This document shows positions 1 through 5,979 of a stretch of DNA of 7,192 nt, piece after piece; within the stretch, counting starts at the first letter, position 1; every line of letters begins with the position of its first letter. Source of the DNA: Acidobacteriota bacterium (GTDB lineage: Bacteria; Acidobacteriota; Blastocatellia; RBC074). The stretch is taken from positions 1-7,192 of the forward strand of contig JAGNMH010000272.1 in NCBI GenBank assembly GCA_017991275.1. The letters run 5' to 3'. The translations under genes were made by a program, and so were the position numbers. The notes beneath the pieces are model-generated. The model did not search any database, was not told where the DNA came from, and saw only the letters and a list, made by a program, of their open reading frames with translations.

Positions 1-364
1 CGAAGACGCGGCTTACTGCGCGGCAGTCGGAGCCGAGCGGGTTATCAAAGCTTTACGAGTTGGCGAAAGTTTCGATGTGCAGCAGGTTTTGAAGTATCCG
101 GCGTGGGCAATCCTGCTGGATGCTTTCGATAAGAATCTTTATGGCGGCACGGGTAAGACTGCGAATTGGGAAGTTGCGCGCGAAGCCGCTAAGCTGACCC
201 GGTTATTTTTGGCTGGCGGCTTGTCGCCGGAAAACATCGCCGAAGCGATTCAGGCAGTTCAGCCGTTTGCCTTAGATGTGAACAGCGGCGTCGAAAGCGC
301 GCCCGGTATCAAGGCCGCCGACAAACTCAAACAATTGAAACAGGAGATGGAGACGATCAAATGA
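1..364 (+). CDS. trpF: Phosphoribosylanthranilate isomerase, C-terminal part (5' end outside window)
   Basis: TrpF isomerises N-(5'-phosphoribosyl)anthranilate to CdRP, the third step of tryptophan synthesis from chorismate, in the cytoplasm. Reading frame 2 is open from the window edge and gives 120 residues. TrpF is usually about 200 residues, so roughly the first 80-90, including the catalytic Cys near the N-terminus, lie outside. The fragment has the family's C-terminal barrel signatures in order: LLD at fragment residues 38-40 (the Asp is the expected general acid), GGTGKT at 48-53 (phosphate binding), LAGGLSPENI at 70-79, and DVNSGVES at 92-99 followed by PGIK. The stop overlaps the trpB start as ATGA, so the two are translationally coupled. 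A GTG at 77 is internal and not a start. The assignment is secure. Confidence 0.95.
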   Translation, partial: EDAAYCAAVGAERVIKALRVGESFDVQQVLKYPAWAILLDAFDKNLYGGTGKTANWEVAREAAKLTRLFLAGGLSPENIAEAIQAVQPFALDVNSGVESAPGIKAADKLKQLKQEMETIK

Positions 365-1569
365 ATTTTTCCGCTTTGCCGGATTCCAGCGGACACTTTG
401 GAGCATATGGCGGCAGCTTCGTGCCCGAAACTTTGATGTATGCGCTGGACGAATTGAAAACTGCCTACGCCGTGGCCAAAGACGATCCTATTTTTCAGGA
501 AGAATTCCATCGTCTGTTGAAGGATTTCGTTGGACGACCTTCGCCGATTACTTTTGCTGAGCGGCTGACAAATCATCTGGGCGGCGCGCAGATTTACTTG
601 AAACGCGAAGACCTGAATCACACCGGCGCTCACAAGATCAACAACGCGGTCGGCCAGATTCTGTTGGCCAAACGAATGGGCAAACGTCGCATCATTGCTG
701 AAACCGGAGCCGGTCAGCACGGAGTGGCTACGGCGACGGTTTGCGCGTGGGCTGGGCTTGAGTGTGTGGTTTACATGGGAACCGAAGACATGCGGCGACA
801 GGCGCTGAACGTTTTCCGCATGCGGTTGATGGGCGCTGAAGTCGTCGGCGTCGAATCCGGCAGCAAGACCTTGAAAGACGCCATCAACGAAGCTCTGCGC
901 GATTGGGTGACGAACGTTGGCGACACGCATTACCTGCTTGGTTCCGTGTTGGGGCCGCATCCGTATCCGATGATGGTGCGCGATTTTCAGAGCGTGATTG
1001 GCCGCGAAGCTCGCGCTCAAATGCTGGAGCGAATCGGGCGACTGCCGGATTATCTGGTTGCTTGCGTAGGCGGCGGCAGCAACGCGATGGGTTTGTTTTA
1101 CGATTTCCTGAACGATAGTTCGGTCAAGATGATCGGAGTCGAAGCTGGCGGACGCGGGCTTTCGCTTGGTGAACATGCGGCTCGTTTTCTGGAAGAAGGC
1201 GGCGGACGAATCGGCGTCTTGCAGGGAACTCGAAGCTACGTTTTGCAGGATGATCGAGGCCAGGTTTCGCTGACTCATTCGATTTCAGCAGGATTGGATT
1301 ATGCCAGCGTGGGACCGGAACATTCTCATCTGCACGACACTGGCCGAGCCGAATACGTTTTCGCCAACGACGACGAAGCTCTGGCGGCGTTTCAGTTGTT
1401 ATCGAAGATGGAAGGAATCATTCCCGCGCTGGAATCTTCACACGCGATTGCCGAAGTCGTGAAGCTGGCTCCACGTTTGTCGTCGGAAGACGTAATTTTG
1501 GTCAACCTGTCAGGGCGGGGCGACAAAGACGTTCACACCGTTGCCGATGCTTTGAACGAGAAACTGTAA
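361..1569 (+). CDS. trpB: Tryptophan synthase beta chain, complete
   Basis: TrpB is the PLP enzyme that condenses indole with L-serine to give L-tryptophan. It works in an alpha2-beta2 complex with TrpA. The 402 residues match the family's usual length of about 400. The visible motifs run in the canonical order: GAYGGSFVPETL near residues 14-25, HTGAHKINN with the PLP Schiff-base lysine at K92, ETGAGQHG at 114-121 with catalytic Glu114, the phosphate-binding GGGSNA at 237-242, and LSGRGDKD at 383-390 with the Ser that contacts the pyridine nitrogen. No key residue is missing, so it should be active. It looks like the standard TrpB1 type. The ATG at 361 overlaps the trpF stop (ATGA), and an A-rich AGGAGATGG stretch lies just upstream. 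Its stop overlaps the start of an unknown gene rather than trpA. Confidence 0.98.
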   Translation: MNFSALPDSSGHFGAYGGSFVPETLMYALDELKTAYAVAKDDPIFQEEFHRLLKDFVGRPSPITFAERLTNHLGGAQIYLKREDLNHTGAHKINNAVGQILLAKRMGKRRIIAETGAGQHGVATATVCAWAGLECVVYMGTEDMRRQALNVFRMRLMGAEVVGVESGSKTLKDAINEALRDWVTNVGDTHYLLGSVLGPHPYPMMVRDFQSVIGREARAQMLERIGRLPDYLVACVGGGSNAMGLFYDFLNDSSVKMIGVEAGGRGLSLGEHAARFLEEGGGRIGVLQGTRSYVLQDDRGQVSLTHSISAGLDYASVGPEHSHLHDTGRAEYVFANDDEALAAFQLLSKMEGIIPALESSHAIAEVVKLAPRLSSEDVILVNLSGRGDKDVHTVADALNEKL

Positions 1570-2075
1570 TGGCCGAACGCGCAGTCAAGGCAGATGAATT
1601 GATAGCGGAAGTGAAGCTGACGATGGGCGAACAGCTTATCTCGGCGATTTACCGGGATCGCATTCGCACCATACGCACGCGAAGTTATCAACTTAATGCT
1701 CCGGCGAAAAAAGTCGAAGTCGAAGTTATGCACACTTTGCTGGGGGTTGAATTAAAAGTAGGCAAACGGAGATCGCTGTGCCCTGATTTGGCGACGGCGC
1801 GTTACCTGTCGGTGTTTGCTCGACTGGGAGTAACGGCTGTGGCAGTGCCTTACGACATCACAAAAATTTCACGGCTGGCCGATGACCTGGAATCTTCCTG
1901 GTTTCGAATGCAAATGCTGGTTGAGCATCTGGCCGTCGAACGCAGTCAAAGATTTCGCCGCAAAGTTTGCGACGGTTTGATCGCCGATCAACGCGGAGAA
2001 GTTCTGGCAATAGGGGCCGGCCCGGCGATGCCGGAGTTCAATCAGAACACCAAACAGCGAAAGCAAAAAATTTGA
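1569..2075 (+). CDS. Uncharacterised 168-residue basic protein, translationally coupled to trpB
   Basis: I do not recognise a named family. The ATG shares its A with the trpB stop (TAATG), a strong sign of translational coupling and of co-transcription with trpFB. The protein has no signal peptide or membrane segment and should be cytoplasmic. Residues 5-45 are charged and probably helical. Residues 45-65 alternate in a strand-like way and are followed by a KRRSLCPDLATARYL stretch (67-81). A mixed segment (85-100) leads to VPYDITKISRLADDLE (93-108) and a long amphipathic helix to about 135. The last 10 residues are lysine/glutamine-rich and probably disordered. The CPDLATARYL to ADDLESSW block looks like the conserved core. 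There are two cysteines (71 and 134) and no obvious catalytic motif. It is clearly not TrpA: no TIM-barrel length and no TrpA signatures. The gene is real by context and lack of a better frame, but its function is unknown. Confidence 0.8.
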   Translation: MAERAVKADELIAEVKLTMGEQLISAIYRDRIRTIRTRSYQLNAPAKKVEVEVMHTLLGVELKVGKRRSLCPDLATARYLSVFARLGVTAVAVPYDITKISRLADDLESSWFRMQMLVEHLAVERSQRFRRKVCDGLIADQRGEVLAIGAGPAMPEFNQNTKQRKQKI

Positions 2076-2092
2076 GATGTGAGGTTTGGAAC

Positions 2093-2665
2093 ATGAGGCA
2101 GTTATCAAAATATTTGTTGTTTGTGTCGGTTATGGCGATGGCGACGTTTGGTCTAAAAGCTTCGGCGCAGCTTCCGACAGAACCGACGCTTGACGAGATC
2201 AAGGCCGAAAAGTTCATTGTGCAAACTCTGAATGGGAAAAAGATCGGGTTGAACAAATTGCTCAGCGAGGGCAAGCCAGTGGTTTTGGATGTTTGGGCTA
2301 CATGGTGCGGGCCTTGCCGCCAGGAGATTCCTCATCTGGTCGAATTGGCTGAACAGTACAAAAAAGATGGGTTGATCGTTATTGGCTTGACGACAGAAGA
2401 TCCGAAGGCTCACCGGGAAAGGGTGAAATCATTCGTTAAAGAATATGGCATGAACTATGAAGTTGGTTTTGCATCCGAACAGCTTTACCTGGCTTTCAAT
2501 AACGGCTCAGCCGCGATGAGAATCCCTCAGACTTTTATTTTCGGCAAAGACGGCAAATTGGTGAAGCGTCTAATCGGTTACAACAACCAACTTGGCAGGA
2601 AAATGCTGACTTCGGCTGTGGCGGAGGCAGTGGGAGCAGCCAAGCCGGTCAACGACAGCCAGTGA
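2093..2665 (+). CDS. Secreted TlpA/ResA-like thioredoxin-fold protein
   Basis: A periplasmic thiol-disulfide oxidoreductase-type protein of 190 residues. An N-terminal signal peptide has a short basic start (MRQLSK), a hydrophobic core at about 7-20 and a likely signal peptidase I site after ASA (23-25). The thioredoxin domain follows. It has VVLDVWATWCGPCRQEIP with the redox CxxC at C72/C75, the GLTTEDP segment at 98-104 and the cis-proline loop RIPQTFIFGKDGK (143-155, Pro145). This architecture is typical of TlpA/ResA proteins that reduce disulfides in the envelope, for example in cytochrome c maturation; the actual client is not visible here. The ATG at 2093 is chosen because GAGG lies at 2081-2084 at good spacing and the signal peptide begins there. 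The same frame is open further upstream, but that part overlaps the previous gene. The gap to the previous gene is only 17 bases. It is paralogous to the gene at 2816. Confidence 0.9.
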   Translation: MRQLSKYLLFVSVMAMATFGLKASAQLPTEPTLDEIKAEKFIVQTLNGKKIGLNKLLSEGKPVVLDVWATWCGPCRQEIPHLVELAEQYKKDGLIVIGLTTEDPKAHRERVKSFVKEYGMNYEVGFASEQLYLAFNNGSAAMRIPQTFIFGKDGKLVKRLIGYNNQLGRKMLTSAVAEAVGAAKPVNDSQ

Positions 2666-2737
2666 AATTGGAATGCTGAGAAAAGCACGGTTGTTTTTGA
2701 CGGAAAGGGCAGGCTATCATGCAGCCCGTTCGTTACT

Positions 2738-2755
2738 GGCTTAATTATTTAAGCC
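2738..2755. promoter_or_regulatory. 18-base dyad between the two thioredoxin genes
   Basis: GGCTTAA and TTAAGCC form a perfect 7-bp inverted repeat around a TTAT centre, in the 150-base gap between the two thioredoxin genes. It is AT-rich in the middle, with GC ends. It lies 60 bases upstream of the second thioredoxin start and is not followed by a T run on the plus strand, so it does not look like an intrinsic terminator. It could be an operator, an mRNA hairpin or chance. No convincing -35/-10 pair is visible nearby, so the promoter itself is unplaced. Confidence 0.3.
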
Positions 2756-2815
2756 CAAAAAAGCCCAATCACGAACGCGAATTTGTAACTTCTTCAACTA
2801 AGGCAGACAGATCAA

Positions 2816-3451
2816 ATGTTCCAATTCAGTTTTTCACCGCAAAGTGCGCCAGTTTTGACGGCTCGCCGGATTTCCAGAATTGTCCTCTTACTTGCAGTTG
2901 TATGTTTGACCGCTTGCTCTGCTGGCAGCGTGGCCGACAATCAATCTTCCACCAAGAGTAATTACCGCCCACCCGCCAGTTTACGCGGCAAGTTGGATAG
3001 CAGCGTAAATGAAGCAACTTTGCCGATGCTGACCGGTGGCAACATCAAATTTGGCGATTTGGTTGGCAGCAAAAAAGTTGTACTGGTCAACTTTTGGGCT
3101 ACGTGGTGCGGCCCTTGCCGTCGTGAAATTCCTGATTTGATTGCCCTGCACAAACAATTCAAAGACAAAGGCGTCGAAATTGTAGGCCTGACAGTAGAAG
3201 ACCCACAGATGGAACGTAACCGCGTTGAACTTTTTGTGGAGCAGTTTTCAATGGAATACCGTATAGGTTTTTCTCCGCGTGATATGTTCGGTTTGTTCAA
3301 CGTGGCCAATGGCAATGATCCGCGTATGCCAATTCCTCAAACATTCATCTTTGGCAAGGACGGCAAAATTCTGGATAGCCTGCCTGGATTGCGCCCCGAT
3401 TTTCGCGTATGGGCTGAAGGCGCAATCAATCACGCTCTCAGTTCCACATAA
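2816..3451 (+). CDS. TlpA/ResA-like thioredoxin-fold lipoprotein
   Basis: A second thiol-disulfide oxidoreductase-type protein, 211 residues, predicted to be membrane-anchored. The N-terminus has an arginine pair (17-18, then R21), a hydrophobic stretch at 22-30 and a lipobox LTAC at 31-34, so Cys34 would be lipidated after signal peptidase II cleavage. A serine/asparagine-rich linker (35-60) leads into the thioredoxin domain. That has VNFWATWCGPCRREIP with redox C98/C101, GLTVEDP at 124-130, and the cis-Pro loop PIPQTFIFGKDGK (172-184, Pro174). The core aligns along its length with the preceding gene, which indicates tandem duplication. The ATG at 2816 has only a weak AAGG at 2800-2803. A TTG at 2855 (residue 14) would give a tidier signal peptide and is a plausible alternative start. 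The reducing partner and client proteins are not visible here. Confidence 0.9.
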   Translation: MFQFSFSPQSAPVLTARRISRIVLLLAVVCLTACSAGSVADNQSSTKSNYRPPASLRGKLDSSVNEATLPMLTGGNIKFGDLVGSKKVVLVNFWATWCGPCRREIPDLIALHKQFKDKGVEIVGLTVEDPQMERNRVELFVEQFSMEYRIGFSPRDMFGLFNVANGNDPRMPIPQTFIFGKDGKILDSLPGLRPDFRVWAEGAINHALSST

Positions 3452-3503
3452 TTTTTTTTTGTAGCGCCCCGCATTCCTCAACTCAACTTACGATTTGCGA
3501 TTT

Positions 3504-3509
3504 GGAGGT
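3504..3509 (+). promoter_or_regulatory. Shine-Dalgarno for the NxxGxxAF-repeat gene
   Basis: GGAGGT lies 12 bases before the ATG at 3522, a rather long spacing. It decides the start: the frame is open back to a TTG at 3495, but that TTG lies upstream of this site and has no ribosome binding site of its own, while the ATG begins a clean signal peptide. Confidence 0.6.
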
Positions 3510-3521
3510 AGAAATATCGTT

Positions 3522-4928
3522 ATGCGTTATCGTCAATTTTTGTTTTTATCGGTTTTGATCCTGGCCGGATTTATCGGCCAAAGTCTTGTTGCAAATGCGG
3601 GTGCAGTGCAGAAGCCGGGCGAAAAAGTTACAAGCGCAACTCAGGAAGAACCGGTGGCGCTTACGGCCAGAACCAAAGTCGAAGCTGCTCTTGAATCGAA
3701 AACCATCACTCCTGAAGATTTCGGCAACTTCCGTTTTCCGGTTATCAACAACAAAGGCGAGATAGCTTTTCTTGCGCTTTTCCAAAAACCCGGAGCGGTC
3801 AACAATACCGGCCAGGCTATCTTTGTTCGGCAAAGTGATGGCAGTTGGAAGATCACTCGCGAAGGTGAAAAGGCCTCGAATTTGCCTGAATCAATCTTCG
3901 GTTTTAGTGTTCCGAGTTTTAACGATAGCGGTGATCTGACATTCTTTTCGGGGTTTGGAGCGCCAACAGCCAAGCCGACATTTGTTCCTCTTGATCCGAA
4001 TGATCCGGCGGGCCAAACCTCCATAAACAGAAACGGCGGTTTGTATATCAAGACTGCTGACGGTTTGAAAAACCTGGTCAGACTTGGCGACGAAGTGCCG
4101 AAAATGCCATCCCACTTCAGCGGTTTCAGCAACGGTTCGACAAACAGCAAGGGAGTGACCGCCTTTATCGCAATGTACAGCGACCCCGATGGCAAAGGGC
4201 TGTTTATGGTTGAAAATGGCCAGTTGCGATTGGTCGTCCGCAGCGGCCAGAAAGTTGGCGTGATTGGCGGGGAGGAAACCTTTTCCGAGCATTACTACCC
4301 GACGGCGATCAATGATCGAAATGAAGTCGCTTTCATGGCTCGCATCGGTGAAAAGAGTGGAGTCTTTGTCTATCGTCCCAGCGGGCTTGAGTTGGTGGCT
4401 TATGTCGGAAGACCAACGCCGATGAAGGGGTCAAACTTTTTGGGATTTGGCAATCGAACTCCGGCACTAAATAGCAAAGGTGAAGTGGCTTTTGCGGGAT
4501 TCTACGACGCACAGAAAGCCGAAGACGCCGGCCGCGGCCTGTTTTTCAAAAGCACCACTGGCGCTACTCAAGTCGTGGTGAAAAAAGGCGACCCGGTTCC
4601 GGGCGGTGGGACGTTTGAAGATTTCCTTTCGCCCGCAATCAATGCGCGTGGTGACATCGCTTTTGTCGGAAACTTCAGCGGAAAAAATCGCGGAATGTTC
4701 ATCAAAACTTCAAAAGGAATCGAAGCCATCGCCTTGATGGAACAGAAAATTCCAGGCGGTAAAGACCAGTTCGAGATTTTCAACAACTTCCAGCAGCCTT
4801 CGATCAACGACCGAGGCGAAGTGGTCTTTTATGCTCAGCTAAAGAACGCCGATGTCGCTCTTTTCCACCGCGATGAAAAAGGTGTTCTTCACACGCTGGT
4901 TCGACGCGGCGAAAAGATGCCGAAATAA
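3522..4928 (+). CDS. Secreted seven-repeat protein of the NxxGxxAF tandem-repeat family
   Basis: A 468-residue exported protein of unknown function. The signal peptide has a basic start (MRYR), a hydrophobic core at about 6-19 and a probable cleavage site after ANA (24-26). The rest is a tandem array whose hallmark octet resembles NxxGxxAF. It occurs at residues 76-83 (NNKGEIAF), 134-141 (NDSGDLTF), 208-215 (NSKGVTAF), 264-271 (NDRNEVAF), 317-324 (NSKGEVAF), 374-381 (NARGDIAF) and 429-436 (NDRGEVVF). Spacing is 53-58 residues, except 74 between the second and third. Each unit also carries a strand like GLFxxxxG and a turn like VxxGxxxPGG. This matches the repeat named NxxGxxAF in bacterial surface and secreted proteins. 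No C-terminal anchor (PEP-CTERM, LPXTG or T9SS type) is visible; the chain ends soon after the seventh repeat. Seven repeats of this size would suit a seven-bladed beta-propeller, which is an inference. An intrinsic terminator follows. Confidence 0.85.
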   Translation: MRYRQFLFLSVLILAGFIGQSLVANAGAVQKPGEKVTSATQEEPVALTARTKVEAALESKTITPEDFGNFRFPVINNKGEIAFLALFQKPGAVNNTGQAIFVRQSDGSWKITREGEKASNLPESIFGFSVPSFNDSGDLTFFSGFGAPTAKPTFVPLDPNDPAGQTSINRNGGLYIKTADGLKNLVRLGDEVPKMPSHFSGFSNGSTNSKGVTAFIAMYSDPDGKGLFMVENGQLRLVVRSGQKVGVIGGEETFSEHYYPTAINDRNEVAFMARIGEKSGVFVYRPSGLELVAYVGRPTPMKGSNFLGFGNRTPALNSKGEVAFAGFYDAQKAEDAGRGLFFKSTTGATQVVVKKGDPVPGGGTFEDFLSPAINARGDIAFVGNFSGKNRGMFIKTSKGIEAIALMEQKIPGGKDQFEIFNNFQQPSINDRGEVVFYAQLKNADVALFHRDEKGVLHTLVRRGEKMPK

Positions 4929-4950
4929 AACTACGATCAACTCATAGCTT

Positions 4951-4993
4951 AAAGGCGCAACCGGGCGAGTTTTCGCATTGGTTGCGCCTTTTT
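4951..4993 (+). terminator. Rho-independent terminator after the repeat-protein gene
   Basis: A perfect 12-bp stem pairs 4951-4962 (AAAGGCGCAACC) with 4980-4991 (GGTTGCGCCTTT). The 17-base loop holds a further 4-bp GCGA/TCGC stem. The stem runs into five T residues (4989-4993). It sits 22 bases after the stop at 4928, so it ends the plus-strand transcript before exbB. Confidence 0.9.
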
Positions 4994-5030
4994 CCGTTTA
5001 GCCAGCAAATGGATCGGGAACCTTCGGCAT

Positions 5031-5053
5031 TTCGCGGAGTCTTTTACCGCGAA
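5031..5053. repeat. Short inverted repeat in the exbB leader
   Basis: TTCGCGG (5031-5037) and CCGCGAA (5047-5053) are a perfect 7-bp inverted repeat around a 9-base loop, about 80 bases before the exbB start. It has no T tract, so it is not a terminator. It could be an operator or leader hairpin; nothing else supports a role. The rest of the 4994-5131 spacer shows no clear promoter hexamers to my reading. Confidence 0.25.
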
Positions 5054-5131
5054 TCTCTTTGCTGATGCGCGTTAATCGGCTGTGGGCGTATCAATCCCTG
5101 AAACAACTCAAACAATCTGGGAGGTAAGTTT

Positions 5132-5923
5132 ATGGATCCGTTTGTTCGCTTGGTCCTGACGGAATGTTACGTGCAACTTTCCGACGCGGCGGCTTCAATT
5201 ACTTTGGCAATGCAAGGCGGCAGCCCGACTTCACTGCCGTCATCGCCTTTGGAATTGCTGCGTGTAATGAGCTGGTATGGCATAGCAGTCATGGTCATCC
5301 TGGCGATTATGTCCATCTATTCGATTGCGGTGATGCTGGAAAGATATTTGACCTTCAGTGCGGCGGCCAAACAGTCGCGTGAATTCGCTCCGCGCGTGGC
5401 TGAGATGTTGCGCTCGGCGCACATCGAAGAAGCCATCAAACTTTCTCAGCATTATCGCCGCAGTCATCTGGCCGTCGTCGTCAACTCAGGTTTGCAGGAA
5501 CTGGCTTCGCAGCAAGGGCAGAACTCGGCCCAAAGCTCTGCCAAAAATTCTGAGAGACAAATGAGAAAAGCCAAGCGCGCTTTGCGCCGAGCCGCAACGA
5601 TGAAAAGCGCCGATTTGCAACGCGGGCTTTCCAGTCTTGCCACCGTCGGTTCAACCGCGCCGTTCGTAGGTTTGTTCGGAACTGTGATCGGCATCATTGA
5701 CGCTTTTCACAAAATGAACAGCGACCAAAGCGCCGGCTTCACTACCGTCGCCGGAGGCATTTCCGAGGCTTTGGTGGCAACGGCTTTTGGATTGGTGGTG
5801 GCGATTCCGGCGGTTTGGATGTTCAATTACTTCACCAGTCGCGTTGGGCGATTCGCGGTCGAGATGCACAACTCGGCAGATGAACTGGTTGATTTTTTCA
5901 TTCAGCAGCGTGAAGCGGAATAG
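5132..5923 (+). CDS. exbB: MotA/TolQ/ExbB-family proton channel protein
   Basis: An inner-membrane subunit that, with an ExbD/TolR-type partner, uses proton motive force to energise an outer-membrane TonB or Tol system. It has 263 residues and three membrane segments at about 48-70, 168-190 and 205-235. A roughly 95-residue cytoplasmic loop lies between the first and second. The family core is present in TM2 (ATVGSTAPFVGLFGTVIGI, 170-188) and TM3 (ISEALVATAFGLVVAIPAV, 210-228). By alignment from memory, T184, E212 and T217 correspond to the functionally important T148, E176 and T181 of E. coli ExbB. The residues around 125-165 are Gln/Ser-rich, then strongly basic. GGGAGGT at 5119-5125 is an ideal ribosome binding site for the ATG at 5132. 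No exbD, tolR or tonB follows; the next gene is convergent. TolQ or a related paralogue cannot be excluded. Confidence 0.9.
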   Translation: MDPFVRLVLTECYVQLSDAAASITLAMQGGSPTSLPSSPLELLRVMSWYGIAVMVILAIMSIYSIAVMLERYLTFSAAAKQSREFAPRVAEMLRSAHIEEAIKLSQHYRRSHLAVVVNSGLQELASQQGQNSAQSSAKNSERQMRKAKRALRRAATMKSADLQRGLSSLATVGSTAPFVGLFGTVIGIIDAFHKMNSDQSAGFTTVAGGISEALVATAFGLVVAIPAVWMFNYFTSRVGRFAVEMHNSADELVDFFIQQREAE

Positions 5924-5931
5924 TTCGCGTT

Positions 5932-5967
5932 TGCCGGAACGCAGATAAAGAATTCCGCGTTCCGGCA
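5932..5967. terminator. Hairpin between convergent genes, candidate bidirectional terminator
   Basis: TGCCGGAACGC (5932-5942) pairs perfectly with GCGTTCCGGCA (5957-5967) around a 14-base loop. It lies 8 bases after the exbB stop and 12 bases after (on the minus strand) the stop of the copper-protein gene. A T tract is absent right after the stem on either strand; the nearest T run (5983-5987, plus strand) is 15 bases off. A termination or mRNA-end role fits the convergent position but is not proved. Confidence 0.5.
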
Positions 5968-5979
5968 CTTGCCCAAAGG

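Noticed and set aside
259..1278. A 339-codon open frame on the minus strand opposite trpB
   Set aside because: trpB on the plus strand has every expected motif. The antisense frame has no recognisable domain and is explained by codon bias of the real gene.
1967..2092. Longer N-terminus for the first thioredoxin, starting inside the previous gene
   Set aside because: It would overlap the upstream gene by more than 100 bases and bury the signal peptide. The ATG at 2093 has a ribosome binding site and starts the signal peptide exactly.
2674..2698. Small hairpin TGCT/AGCA followed by a T run after the first thioredoxin gene
   Set aside because: The stem is only 4 bp and the T run is offset by several bases; too weak to call a terminator.
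2697..2720. TTGACG and TATCAT as a sigma-70-type promoter
   Set aside because: The spacer between the hexamers is only 12 bases, far from the usual 16-18, so it is probably chance.
3449..3461. Nine-T run after the second thioredoxin gene as an intrinsic terminator
   Set aside because: I find no stable GC-rich hairpin directly upstream of the T run, so it lacks the other half of a terminator.
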